DNA from: Antennarius striatus | Taxonomy: Eukaryota; Chordata; Actinopteri; Lophiiformes; Antennariidae | Assembly (NCBI RefSeq): GCF_040054535.1 | Contig: NC_090784.1 | Coordinates: 4,025,001 to 4,089,000 of the forward strand | DNA: 64,000 nt | Direction: 5' to 3' | Shown here: positions 1-22,300 of the stretch, in pieces | Layout of the letters: every line of letters starts with the position of its first letter | How positions within the stretch are numbered: position 1 is the stretch's first letter | Made by a program: the position numbers and the translations under genes | Notes under the pieces: model-generated | The model's input: the letters and a program-made list of their open reading frames with translations, nothing else | What the model was told of the DNA's origin: nothing | The model's database searches: none

Positions 1-215
1 GCATATTAATGATTTTCTATTTGTATATTCTTGATTGGTTATTTATTACTCTTTCTATTTGGTGTTGGTACTACTTTCTATGTGTTGGTGCTTTGTGTGT
101 GCTTTTTCTGTGTTTGTGTACTCACTGTGCTGTGTGTAGTGCGACGGAGAAATCAATTTCCCTGATGGAACCTCCTTAAGGGATCAATAATGTTATACTA
201 TACTCTCTACTCCAA
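1..215 (+). repeat. LINE-like 3' end (tentative)
   Basis: T- and TG-rich sequence ending aatttccctgatggaacc, then aagggatcaataa. I recall this kind of tail at the 3' ends of teleost non-LTR retrotransposons, but the family is not identified. Confidence 0.35.
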
Positions 216-540
216 TTGGTGATCTAACCTCGGGCCCTCTGGGCTTTTCCCGGGCACCCTAGCGGTGGAAACCGCTGCCTCCTTTGTCTCTGGGTCTACG
301 TGGTTCTTGGCGCCTCCCGTGGCTCTTCGGGTCATGGCTGTCTGGGGTTGGGGGTACTCTGCTAGCCTGGCCCTGCTGGGTTTTGGTAGCCTCTCTGGGC
401 CTGAGTTTCCATCACACATGCATGTTGGTTCAGGGCTTACCAGCTTCTGTTGAGTCCAATTGTTCAGAACCATTGGGTCCTGTTGGAAAGTGATGAGTCT
501 CACTTCAGACATCACAATCTCATGCCCTCTATCTTCCTTT
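216..540 (+). repeat. GC-rich interspersed repeat fragment (unclassified)
   Basis: A GC-rich block in AT-rich surroundings, open on both strands for about 100 codons with no recognisable protein. Composition and adjacency to the preceding tail suggest transposon debris. Confidence 0.35.
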
Positions 541-3391
541 TGCGCTGTTGTCCTCTGGTGGCCTATTCTGTACTGTCAGGACCTCCAATAATCTGGTATT
601 TTATAATATCATAATAAGTTGTAAATTGTGAGAAATAATGAAACAGCTCAAGTCTCTTCCACTCTAACAGCACTGCCTGTCTATCCACTACCCTGTTTGT
701 GTTTCTGTTTGGTTTGCTTATTAACACACAAAGGTGCAGCATTTCCTTCTCTGGCTCACAATAGGAAATTCTAGAAAAGATTGTCAACTTAGTTCTCAGA
801 GCGGACCGGTGATGTCACATGCACGCAAAAAAAGATATAAAAGATTTTGCTGCAAGACTAAAACGAGCATTGATCTCATAAAAAGTTGTTCATGGTGTTA
901 AACTATGAGAATACATGCAGACAAAAAAAAGAACATTTCAAAGATTTATCCATAAAAAAAGCAAGAACACTTTTGGAAGACATCAAGTAAATGGTTACTT
1001 ATCAAAAGCTCAGGGATCCAGAAGATTAATGTCAATTAATAAAAGCCATTTTTACAAATGACTATATGCTGGCACTATCTGTGCCAAAAACTAGATTCCT
1101 CCTCTCATTCTGATGGTTTAACTACAAAAAATATCACCAAAGTACTACTTTCTGCTAACAAAACTGAAAACCTCCTTGGTGAAACAGAGTTTGTGAGGGA
1201 GCTCGTGGAACGAAGTTAATGATGAGGAGAGACAAAAATAGTGAGAACTTTCACCTTCTGCATGTTTGACCTCCTCAGCTTCAGATTTCACGTTTTAGAC
1301 TGTGTGTGGTTGTAATGAACACGCCATTGTGCTGATGTTGCTAAAAAAATACACAATTAAGTATTATTGTTTTATTGTAAATTTGTGGTGCCACATCAGT
1401 GGAGGTCCTCTCACCTGTCATTATATGAGGTCAACACTACTCCACATGAATGAAGTTGTGGGTGTTTCGCGACACATTTATAGTGATTTTACCAGGAGCT
1501 GAGAAGCTCCAGACTATTTTCCTATCCAGTCCTCGGGAGAGCTATCCATTCCCTGTCATATTCAGACACAGGCTGCATTGCTGTCTCAAAGCCGTCTGTG
1601 ATTGGTGTAGAAATATGCTATATATTACATAATGTATAATACAGCTCCATCTGACTGCAGGATCAGGTTCTGAGGAGCTAATGAACTGTCCCACACAGAG
1701 ATGTATATGATAGCAGCTGACATGAGACCTGCGAGGGCCAACATATCTGTCTCATCCCATACAGAGCTATTGACCTCTGACCTCATGTGTTTGATGTCTC
1801 TCTACCTCAGAACTGAATGTTGTCTTCATTGATTAGTGATCAGGAAAAGAAATGTACAGCTTTTTAAATTGCCGTAGAGCTTCATACTGTAGAATGGAGT
1901 CTCTCCACAACACTGTCCTACGCTGTAATGTGATGTTAAATTGTGCATCCTGTATGCAAACCAGGGAGGAAAAAATATTCTGATTACAATCAGTGCCAAC
2001 GAATGGAAACATGCAATCATAATTTACTTTTTAAAAACTGTTATTATACCAGTGATTTTTTTACATGGCAGGATTCCATCCCAGCGTGCTGCCTCTCACA
2101 TTTCCTCATAAACAAAAATCAAGGCTGCTTGTTTTCTCCAAACAGAAATAGTGAGCTCCTGAACAGTTTAACATGATCCCTGTTTGGAATTAGTTGTCTT
2201 TTATGACCTTTCAAGATACAGCTGATGGAAACTAACGTGTTGATTGTACTTATTGTCACATTTTTAAAACAGTAAAATAAACACACACACTCACACATAA
2301 GATCCTCGAAGGAATGATATTTAAGTATGCATATGAGTCTGCAGCAATCCTGCAAATACACTTACCCTGTACTTACCCTGTTATCTAACAAACAGCTCCC
2401 GCAAACAGTTTCTAAATAAATTCCAACAGAAGCAGGAAAGCAGGAATAATGATCAGTCCAGTAGCTCCAACCTGCGAGCACTCTGTTCCAGGCTGTCCGT
2501 CTCTCCATCCACTGTTCCTGTTTACTCCCACTGACTCCAGGCAGGAGACGCCTCTAGCTCAGCTCCTGCTAACTCTGGGGATATTTTTTACTCACTTAGA
2601 GCTGGGACTGAATCCTTTTCATGAAAATGTTTCATATTAAGCTCTCAACTTCCCTTTATGCTCCAGTGTGTACTTAAAATTAAATAATTTATTTTTATGC
2701 CAGACTCAGGAACACTAGACTTTTAAATACTTTTTATGCGCAGAATTTTTTTTTGTTCTGTACAAATTTTGAAGGAAGGTTTAGAAGATTTTGTCCTGGC
2801 AGTTTTACAGTGTTGATGAAGAGTCCAGAAGGTTTTACTCCAAAATAAACACTGCATCTATCATCATGCAGATCAAACGGTCCTAGCCACAGTGAAAGTA
2901 ATGCTTGCATGATTTTGCTTCCATCCACTTCCTGATTGGAGTAACAGTTTATGGAAAAACTTAGTGAGTAGTCATCATACTTCCAGTCACCTTGGGGGGT
3001 AGCAACCACCCACACAATGAGCACTGTTACACACCTCTGAAGGGTTCCAGGGTCACATCTGCTCTTTTGGCTAAGCATAGCATAGAGGAAAAAAATTGCA
3101 TTTTAAACATTTCGTCAATAACAAATTAGAATTTAAATTCAGGTACAAGCTTATACTTCAAACTGAAAATATAGACAAACATGTTTCAGAGAAATCAGAT
3201 TTTAATAGACAAATATCACATCTTTACTTTCATATACTGGTGGTAGTCTGGGTTGAATTTCTTTGTCCTGCAGCAAATTGTTGTGAAGAGAGCAGCGTGC
3301 CAATGGATGCATCTGGTGGAGCAGATTTGCGTGTTTACACAAACCAGAAGCTCCAGACGCCTGAATTGAAAAAACACAACCAGCATCTACA
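491..3391. other. Intergenic, no supported gene
   Basis: Region downstream of laptm4b. Open frames of 60-131 codons occur on both strands but none resembles a protein I know or has matching splice signals. Confidence 0.5.
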
Positions 3392-4231
3392 TTTATTGAG
3401 AGGCCCTGAGTCGCTGCTCCGGGTTCCCCCAAGCATTCATAACAACTCAGAGAGCAAACTGATTCCAGACCAGTGCTATCAAAATAAATAGCTCATGACA
3501 TTTTATCATCAATCAGTAGAAACACACAGTTACATTTGAAAAACATGAAGCACAACTCAACACTCCTCATATTGATAACACAATACAGACAATCTTACAG
3601 TTGAATAAACAGCAGGATGATACGAGTGATTTAAGCTAGATAGCCCTCTGACCAGGTCAGGATATAAGCTGATCCATTTCTTTGGGAGACCTTCCAGTCA
3701 AGGTGATTGGCGGAGGGCACCCGATCAGAGAGAAATTTAGGAATGAAGGCAATCAAACACTGACTGTTAGCAGAGACGAGACAAAAACAAGACCATGCTT
3801 TGCTCTGGTGGGCAACTGTGCATAAGATAAGTATGTCTATAAAACATGAGACACAAAAACACCAGAACAGTCACACACACTACATAGTAGGGTTGATAAT
3901 AAAATCTAGCGCCTTTTTACATCCAAATTCAAACCATAAATAATGCGCATCATTTCTAGGACCACAGAAACACAAAAACACGCAGGGGGAGGCTCAGGAT
4001 CAATGACAGAAATAAATAACAAGGGGTGGGTGAGAGGTCACAATGGTGGTAGATGTATGTGCATGTACATAAGTGTATGTTTTTGTGCGTGCCAGAGCAT
4101 GCGTGGCTGTAGTGTAGCAATAATATATTAATGGATATAGTGAAACCTGGAGAGGCAGTGTGGTGCATAAAGTTCACTCATCAGGGCTTCATTAACAGCG
4201 TGGTCAGGTCAGCAGGATGCTGGGAATGCTT
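3392..4231 (-). other. laptm4b: laptm4b 3' untranslated region (candidate extent)
   Basis: Non-coding sequence following the TGA. The nearest good AATAAA on the minus strand reads as tttatt at 3392-3397. Another lies near 2688, so the true 3' end could be there. No transcript evidence is available. Confidence 0.35.
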
Positions 4232-13645
<9,414 letters not shown>

Positions 13646-13753
13646 CGTGTACGTATTATCACAGGAGCGCAAGCATTTGGAATTACACGGGTGTCCGTGG
13701 AGGAGGTAGACCCACCAGGGACCGTGCGTCTCTGACCCGTCCGGTCCTCGTCA

Positions 13754-15399
13754 CTGTGAGCGGCTTAACGGAGCGGAACTGGGGGCTGGCGTCAAGACAC
13801 CGTGAGGGTTACCGGTACTTCCTGTTTCAAAATAAAAGTCCGGTAAATGTTCCTGTTTGCGTTATTACAGTACTTGACAAAAAGAGGGTGAGTTGGGTGT
13901 CTCTTGGTCTGTTGAGTTGTAAGCAGGATGAAGTAAGAACTACTGACTAGAATAATGCACGATTTTGTAAATACAAATAGAGATGTACAAATATTCATGT
14001 GGATAATGTTTATGTGCATGTCAAATCTAGTACATCAGCCCAAACCTGAGGTGCTCTACTTACTGACCTTTTTAGTTTATCCTTTTATTGGGGGGAGAGG
14101 GTAGCAGGATGATTTACAGTGTTAAAACATTCCAAGATTTTAATGCATTTTTTTTACATTTCCATATGTTATAATTAAAGAAAACAACTAGGTTTTATGT
14201 GTCTCTGTGGTGCACTGGCATCACACCCGGAGTTCCCCCCGCCTCATGCCCTGAGTCAGCTAAGATAGGCTCCAGTTTCCCACAACCTGCTACAGCAGAT
14301 GAAGCGGTAAAGAAGATGAATGAATGAATGAACTAGGTTCTATGTGGATCCAGATCAAAATCTGAAAAGTATTTGTTGACGACTTACTACCAGAATCATC
14401 TCATCATATGGCTAGAATATTTTCAGTCTTTTAACACTACATCATTAAGAATAAAAAACAGAGAGCAAATATTACTGACAAAGGCTTATTTCCATGTTAA
14501 GATGAAGCGTAATTATTTTCATGATAAGAACATTTATATTTTCTTTAAAACAGAATGCTCAGATATCCTGGCTGGTGATCCATCAAACACTTGGCCAACT
14601 AACAACCTCTTATTAAGGTTTGCTGACAGGCCTTGTTAGAGCTAAGGATGATGCAAACAGTCATGTGCTAAACCATATTTATATACAGTAACTGTGCAAA
14701 TATACTGACACCATCCCGTTACTGGATGAAGAACAAGTAACAGGATGATGTCTATATGCTAATCATAAAACTATCAGTGAAGCTATGAAAAAGTATTGAT
14801 GGAACACAAAAAGTGCAATAGTTGTTTGCTAAAGAGAATAATGATTTATTTTACCTAATGAATTATTTTACAAAAATTAGATAGAACTTGCTAGGACATG
14901 TCCAGCCTGAGAATTATTCTGTGCGTAAAATGTTGAAAGGTAAGGAAATAGTAGTTAGGGAAGTCTAACGGGCCTTGTCACCTGTATGGCAATTTGAAAG
15001 CGCTCTAAAACAAACATGCTGGTTTTGTTATCCTCAGGCTTCCTGCTTCAGTCTGGTCAACTTGACGCAAGAGGATTAGGGGGTATTTACCAATCCTTCT
15101 GAGGATTAACGCCAGTTTGACAGACAAGATCAAATCAAATGATATAATCCATCATTTGAGTTAGACTTAAAACCTGTGAACAGGTCTCATCTGTTAACTA
15201 CTTAAAGGCTATTTCCACTGTTTCCTTTTCCTCTCCTGTCTAAACAAACATCTAATTCTCTACTGTTCAGAGTTCTGCTGTGTTGCCTTGTGTGGTTTTT
15301 AAGGTTAGTTCACAGGTCTGGACAGCTCATAAACCTAATTTGGCATTACCCACCATTCTGTTTTATTAATATTCATGACCTAAAAAAACGAATCTGAGA
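13754..15399. promoter_or_regulatory. Gap between mtdh and laptm4b, including the laptm4b promoter side
   Basis: The GC-rich, CpG-containing stretch at about 13500-13800 around laptm4b exon 1 is the likely promoter and 5' UTR. The rest is AT-rich apart from a SINE scrap. Confidence 0.4.
14190..14335 (+). repeat. SINE-like repeat fragment
   Basis: Diverged and internally deleted copy of the same family; contains gagtcagctaagataggctc and ends with the (GAAT)n tail. Lies between mtdh and laptm4b. Confidence 0.55.
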
Positions 15400-16308
15400 C
15401 AATATAGAAAAACTGGCCTTTATTTACTCTTTTTACATATGGCTTTAGCTTTTCTTTTCTTACAAACATGTTTTACAAAAGGTTCTCAAGATTTGTGAGT
15501 CAATCACAGGTGGAAATTCATGATGTTGAAGAGACGGCAATGATAAATCTACAATCAGGGTTCCCACATGGCAGAGCAGTCAGCTTTCAAACAAAAAGAA
15601 ACAGCTGTCTTGCAACAATGCTATACAGCGTCAGACAAGGAACATAGCAGTGGACTGAAATGAAATGCCGTTGTCACAGATGAGATTGCAAGAATCCAAA
15701 GCATACGTTCGCTTTTCTGCAGCTGCCAATGCTCAGGTTTAAGTCACGCATGTTTACACCCTTTTGGGCCACGACTGCTGACACGAAACATTGATCTCTT
15801 TCCTCTAGTCACCAATCAGCGCTCACAGTACCATCACAAATGTAAGGTCTTAATAAAAGACTTCAAAAGCAAAGGCCAGTTCAATATTATGGCCCAGTGT
15901 TGCATCACCCGATGCTCGTTGACTGTTTTCATTCTCTACACAGTAAACTCCAGTTGTTAGCCAACACAACATTAAATTTCTGAACATGTCAGTATTTTCT
16001 ACACGTCTAATTATTACATTACAGCTCATTCAGTCAGTTATTTTATTCAGTGGAATTAGAAGACATAATCAGGAGTATCAAATGCGTAAGCAAAAAAAAC
16101 TCAACAACCAATTACATTAGACTGCACTGCATCTAGGTTGAGTTTTCAGTGATCCATCGGCTGACACGCAACATGTATAAAAGTAGTTTCCGTTTCCAGA
16201 CAGGTTTGAAGTCCATTGTGAAGACCTTAGTTCAAAATTCTTCTCACAAAAGTTGTTGCATAAACAGGATATGAAGTCTTTTGCATACAGTGGTCTGCAG
16301 AGCTCGTC
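15400..16308 (-). other. mtdh: mtdh 3' untranslated region
   Basis: About 0.9 kb of non-coding sequence after the stop codon, ending near two AATAAA signals. I see no other gene in it. Confidence 0.6.
15419..15424 (-). terminator. mtdh: mtdh poly(A) signal
   Basis: Reads AATAAA on the minus strand about 0.89 kb past the mtdh stop. A second AATAAA at 15362-15367 could serve a slightly longer transcript. Confidence 0.5.
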
Positions 16309-16364
16309 TCATGTCTCTCTCCTCGCCTTCTTCTTCTTTGCCGGCTTAGGTGCTTGGCTCTCCT
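16309..16364 (-). CDS. mtdh: mtdh exon 13 (last coding exon)
   Basis: Residues 484-501, ESQAPKPAKKKKARRET then TGA at 16309-16311. The basic end matches the C-terminal nuclear signal of vertebrate MTDH. Its acceptor AAACTAG sits 3' of a pyrimidine tract. Confidence 0.94.
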
Positions 16365-19300
16365 CTAGTTTTTCCGAAAAGAGAAAGAAGGAGTTTACTC
16401 AAACGAGTCTGAATGTGATTCACATTGTTTTTCTGTTCACAGGAAAAACTTATTCTTAGCTTAGTGATTTTTAAAGCCAAAACACTCATGACCACTGTCA
16501 AGAAATGACCTGTATGTGTGGGTGAGGGTTAGTGCTGTGTATGCTCTCTACATCCAGAGACTGAGCAGCCAAGCCTGCTTAGAAATAAAAAGTTTTTCAT
16601 GGGAACACACATTTATATGCTGTGTCTGGTGTAGGATCTGGAAGGCTGCTCTACTGGACAGAGGACTCACCATCAGTTGGCTTCTGTGGCACTTGTGTGA
16701 CAGGGGTTTTTTGAGATATGTTGTCCTTCACAGGCTGCGTCACTCGGGTCTATAAAAAAAGTAACAATAGCTGTTCTCAGCAAGGGAATAAATGACAGCA
16801 ACATCAACCAAAAACAAAGCTGTTGCAGTGACAAAATACAGCAGAAAGGAAACTGTTCCGCACTTCCAGCAGAATATGAGTTCCTGTATTAAAGCTTTTC
16901 TGTTCCATTCAGATTGCCCTTAAGAGATGTTCTTTGCGTGGCTTTTCATATTTTTGCCTCTGAAAAAGGAAGTTATATTTTGTGTCAAGTTGTGGCTGCT
17001 TCTCACGCCATCAGTCTGAACAGACCAGTTGAAGTGACCCTGTGTCAGACATCAGCACCACTAACCTCAACAGAGGCTGCCTTGACAGGCTGGATGGCAG
17101 CAGAAACCTCCTGAACAGGGAACGGCTTCTTCATTGAGGTGGCAGGTGTCGCGTCCTTCTGTGGCTCCTCACCCTGCACAGGAGGACAAGCACATAACTA
17201 TATCAAAATACATTTAAAAAACATATCAGTTGAAATTCGTTCATAATGTGGGCTGACACAATAATAGTATATCAAATACAGCAGTACAGGTAGTCCTCAA
17301 AATATGAACAACTGTGCGTTACCAAATCCAACTATTGTAGTTCCCATTTCTGCCACAACAGTCGCAGAGCAGCGTAACATTAACACGCCATAGATTCTCC
17401 ACATGACAAGTTAAAATGACTCAGAAAATATCAAGACTAAGTGAAGTTTGCTCTGATGTCAGACTTCATGTAGTCTTTTCTTCTTTCGTTGGTGTCATCT
17501 GCAGCGTTTCCTTTTATCCACATCCCTGTGAACTTTTCAATCAATCAACCTTTATTTATATAGTGCTTAATCACATCGTCAGACATTTCGAAGCGCTTTA
17601 ACAGACAGAAACCCAACAAAACCCTCCAGAGCAAGGAGAAGTGACGGTGGCGGGGAAAAACTCCCTCATTGAGGAAGAAACTCCGGGCAGGACCAAGACT
17701 CTGGAGGGCGGTCATCCGCCTTGACCGGTTGGGTGGGAAAAGAAATATACTCAGGATAGAGACAGGGCAAGGAAAAGAGAGACAGAGATATAGTGACAGA
17801 TAAGCCAGATTGAATTTCCAGTTCAAATTGTGATGTAGTAGGAGAAAATTCATTCAGCAGAGGTAGATATGTTAAACTTACATTACGGTACAGGATTTCA
17901 TTTATTATGTGTTGTTTTAATGTCCTGTAATTGTCTCTGGTCAGTCTTATGGAATAGTAGTTTATTTAAAGTAGTAATGACATTTTAATGACCTAAAAAA
18001 TAGATATTATAGACTGAAATTCAATAAATAATAATTTGCCAATAATTCAACTTACAAACAACTTCTCGGAACCAATTGTGTTTGTAGGTTGAGGACTACT
18101 TGTATTTATATCTTGTATTCATAACTTGCAAAACAACTTGACAAATTTAGTATAAATTTAGTAAAGTGTTAGACGTGTGCCTCCAAAATGTACAGGGATA
18201 CAAATATCAGACAGCAGAAAACACTCAAGAATATGTATGTAGATATTTCCTCTTTAACACAAAGTGCGTTTCATAACTATGAATTCTATCACCGCTCATT
18301 GTGAACATCGACACACATCTTCATCTTTACAGCATCTGAAGGTCAACTCTGTTTCAGCACTCTGTGGGACGTTACCTGACCAGCTGCCTCCTCAGCAACC
18401 TTCTTCTTCTTCTTTTTCTTCTTTTTAGTTTTAGACCCACCGTCAGCAGAAGTCTCTCCCTTGTCCTTTTCTTCGTCGTCATCATCATCCTAACAAATAC
18501 ATGCAGACAGAAAAATAGTTCAGAGCAATAAAGATATGAATCAAAAAAGCAGCAACAAAACACCAGAGCTGATTTAACCTTTTGTAAATAATGACATTAA
18601 GTGGTACGAAGTCTGTTCCATGAACACACATCATGGGAGAACCCCACTCATTGAATGCATTTGAATTGATTCAGCTACTTTGTTTAAGACAAGCCTTCTC
18701 CACATGCAGCTCACCTGCTCCAGTGAAAAAAAGACTAGAGGTGAAAAGGTCCTTAATCAGAGTTCTAACTGCAAGAAAAATATCTGTGGGTGTGAACATG
18801 TAACACACACATGTACATGTGTGCGTTAATATTTTTCAATAAAACGTTTATATTACTTTACCTTGATTCTTTTTTACCTGAATTTTAAATACAGCAAATC
18901 CCTCGCGGTTAATGGAATAATTAGATGATTTTTCCAATTAGGTTAAATTGGTCTGGTGCCACCTAGTGGTAGGTACCATAAACAAAATGGTTTTACCTAT
19001 ATAATTCAATCTTCAAGTATGCACAGTCTAAAGAATATTCTGGCTAATACCCCTCGGGGCTAAATGACCTAAACACAGGTGAACATTGGATGAACCAGGT
19101 GAGACAGAAGGAGTCACAAATTAATGTTTATTATGAGTGAAACTTCCAAATAACTAAAAGCTTAGCGTTGTTCAAGCCTGGGTCAACTTACCGCTCCATC
19201 AATCAAATTGACCTTCATCTCAGGGGTGGGCTTCTCCTGAGCTGGAGGGGCCACAGGAGTGGGCTCTTCATAGTTTCCCCAGGCTTCAGAGGGGGCATTC

Positions 19301-22300
19301 CAGTCAGAGCTCGGGTCAACTGATCCACCACCTGAAAAATACAATTCCTGTCTGAACACATCTGGAGTACACCAGAACTGGTAACTCACATCAAAATCTA
19401 ATCGAACCAAATATCAAGCTAATATTTGGCCTTACTGAGTCCAGACCACTCATCATCTACTCTGGGCTGAGTGAGCCAGGGCAGGTCTCTCACTGGCTCT
19501 ACAAGACACAGAATAAAAGCCAACCTGACCACTACAGAAAACTACGCCCTCTAGTGGTGACCTGCACTGGTCACATCAGCGGATTGTCCTGACACTTACC
19601 AGTACTCAGTCCAGATAATGATGTAGTCATCCCCGTCTCAATCATTGTCCATGACTCTATAACAAAGAAATGATGCCTTGACACTGTGCAGATGTTTCTA
19701 TACAGCATCCCCTCGCTTATTCGGGCGTTAAGATGCACGGGTTCACTGCATCATGGATTTTTAGTAGGTAGTCACGTGCTACTGTACGCGCATGCTATTG
19801 GCTGACAGCATCCGTGTGTGCGCTGCTTTCCGAGACTCACGGAATGCAGGGCACTTCCATGTATTAAAGAAACACTTTTATTTAACACAAAAGTGCTTTA
19901 AACAGTCTATTAGCGTGTCGGAAAAGGTAATACAGATATAAAGTGGTTTAATATCAGTATGGGGAGGGTTCATATGTTGTTTAAATTACCGTAAACAATA
20001 AGAAAAAAAGTTTGTTGCTATATTGCAGAATTTTGTTTTTCATGGGTGGTCCTGGAACGCATTAACCGCGAGTAACGAGTGATTACTGTATTTGATACAG
20101 CAATATTGTAGCTGCATATTTAAAAGGTAATTAAATCTGTCCTCCTCTAACCTAATACTAATCAGTTCTAAATAATGCCTGTTGGGTAGAATAGAAACTA
20201 CAGGAAAATAATACTGAAATTGGAGATCTACATTGTTTTAGCATGATGAATTTGGCAAATGCTGATTTCAATTTAACAACTTAATTGATCAAAAAAAGAC
20301 TGAACTTTAATATTTTCCACATTAACCTACTCCCAACAAAAATGAAACGGACACAAAGCAGCGTAAGCAGTTCAGACAAGGCTGCAGAGGTGGGGAAAGA
20401 AAACATGTGTGACAGGCTTATCAACCACTTGTGAGTGAAACAATAGATTGTTAAATAAAAGCGACTGATTCCCAACAATAAATGAGGGATCATTCCTGTG
20501 GCATGAGCTGCTGTTATACCATCCACCTCACTGTTCATATGGATATTTACTATCAAAAAGGCCCACCAATGGGACTATTGCCATCTTTAAACTGTGGATG
20601 AAAATGTACTCGGTCAATAACAGTTAAAGTGTCTGGAGGATAGATTATTTCCAAGATCAACAATGAATTTAAAGATGATGCACATCACGACCTCAAAAAC
20701 TGAGGTCATCAGACATCAACAAGTTCAAGACACACCATCAAGCTCTGAAGCATCTGACCAACGCATGAAGGTTTTAACAAACGAGATGTTTATCAGTAAA
20801 GTTAAAGCGTTTTTACCATCGATGTCTCCGCCCCACAGTGACGCTGGCTCTCTGCTGCTTGTCCAGGTGTCAGTCTTCGCAAGCACAGTGTGAGCAGGAG
20901 CTTTAACAGCCATGTTAGTCCTACCAGCAGCTATTGCAGCAACCTCGCTGTTGTTTACTGTTAAGAAGACAAACACTTGACTTGCAGTCACAATGACACT
21001 GATATCATTGTTGAGTGATGATTATCATGAGAGTGAGACATGTAAACCTTTGGTTTGATTGTCTCAATCAAACCAAAGATTACGTTAAGCTGAGATATGA
21101 CGGCTTTGGGCCTTTATGATCTGCTTATCAGTCAATGAGGGAAGCATTTTCTGCTGATAGTTACCTTGAGGTACAACAGGTTCAACTTTCTCTTGCTTTG
21201 CTTTGGTGGATTCTCCTGAAAATAATAATAAAAAAGTTTAATTGACCTCCAGTAAAGGAGTAAAGCACTTGTAAAAAAAACACTGGGGGCCAACTCTTCA
21301 AACAGTCTATGGCCTGTCCAAATGTAACAACAAGGATTTCTGTTCTGGAGCGACTTTAAGCAGTTCAACCAAGATGGCCTGGACAGCTTGGTCTTTGTAC
21401 ATTACTAAAGAACTCAACCCAGCTGCAAACTCCTTGTCTAAATTTTAAACCTTTCAAAAACATGTTAATCGTCACGTTAATCAGAATATTTTTAAAAAGG
21501 TCCCATCTTTTCACAGCCACCTTTTTTCTTCTTCTGGCTGGACGCTGCAGGGACCTTGGGCTGCTCTGACGGAGTGCTCACAGGTGTGTCCGCTCCCCCA
21601 GGACTGGCTGAGCCGTCGCTGGAGCTTTTGTCCTTCTTGCGTTGCTCACGCTTCTCCTTGTTGCTGACCTTGGTCTCCCACATGCCTCAACATTGAAAAT
21701 AAGTGCAGCATGAACTTAGTTCTAGAATGCTGTATGGGTTCATTATTATGGGATTAGTGAGGAAACAAACTGGATTAGGCAAGATGAAGTAACAGAAACA
21801 GAGGCTGTTCATATACATGGTGAATATAATCTGTTGAGAACAAGAGCATACAGCTAGTTCTCAGCAGAACTAACAAATGATGGCTTAATATGAGAAAATC
21901 AAATAAATTAAGACAGGCCACTTCTTGCATGACACCACACCTAGATAGCACAAAAACCGAGAATTATGATCTACATAATTCATGATAACTTACCATCTTC
22001 TGGTTCCTTGCCATCTGCAGTCAGTGTTTTGTTCTCCTTTACAGCCTGTTTGACTTTCTTCTTAGATTTTTTTCCCTGCAAGACGATTAACACTTGATGT
22101 AAAAGGTAAAAACGTGGTCATTTACCTGACACAAAGCTAGACGCTACAGTGGAGATACTACGCAGCTCATATGATTTCACACCCAAGAATGGCAACTGAG
22201 CAAGCTGCAGTAACTCCATGCTGACTCTTACTTGCTGAGACTCAAATGACCACGCTCAAGCTGAGGCTATTTATAAGTGAAATTACATCCAACGACCACG

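Noticed and set aside
2734..3078. 114-codon minus-strand frame downstream of laptm4b
   Set aside because: No recognisable domain or splice context; it overlaps the region past the likely laptm4b 3' end and looks like a chance frame.
3096..3491. 131-codon plus-strand frame
   Set aside because: Composition resembles translated non-coding DNA, no family recognised, and it overlaps the probable laptm4b 3' UTR.
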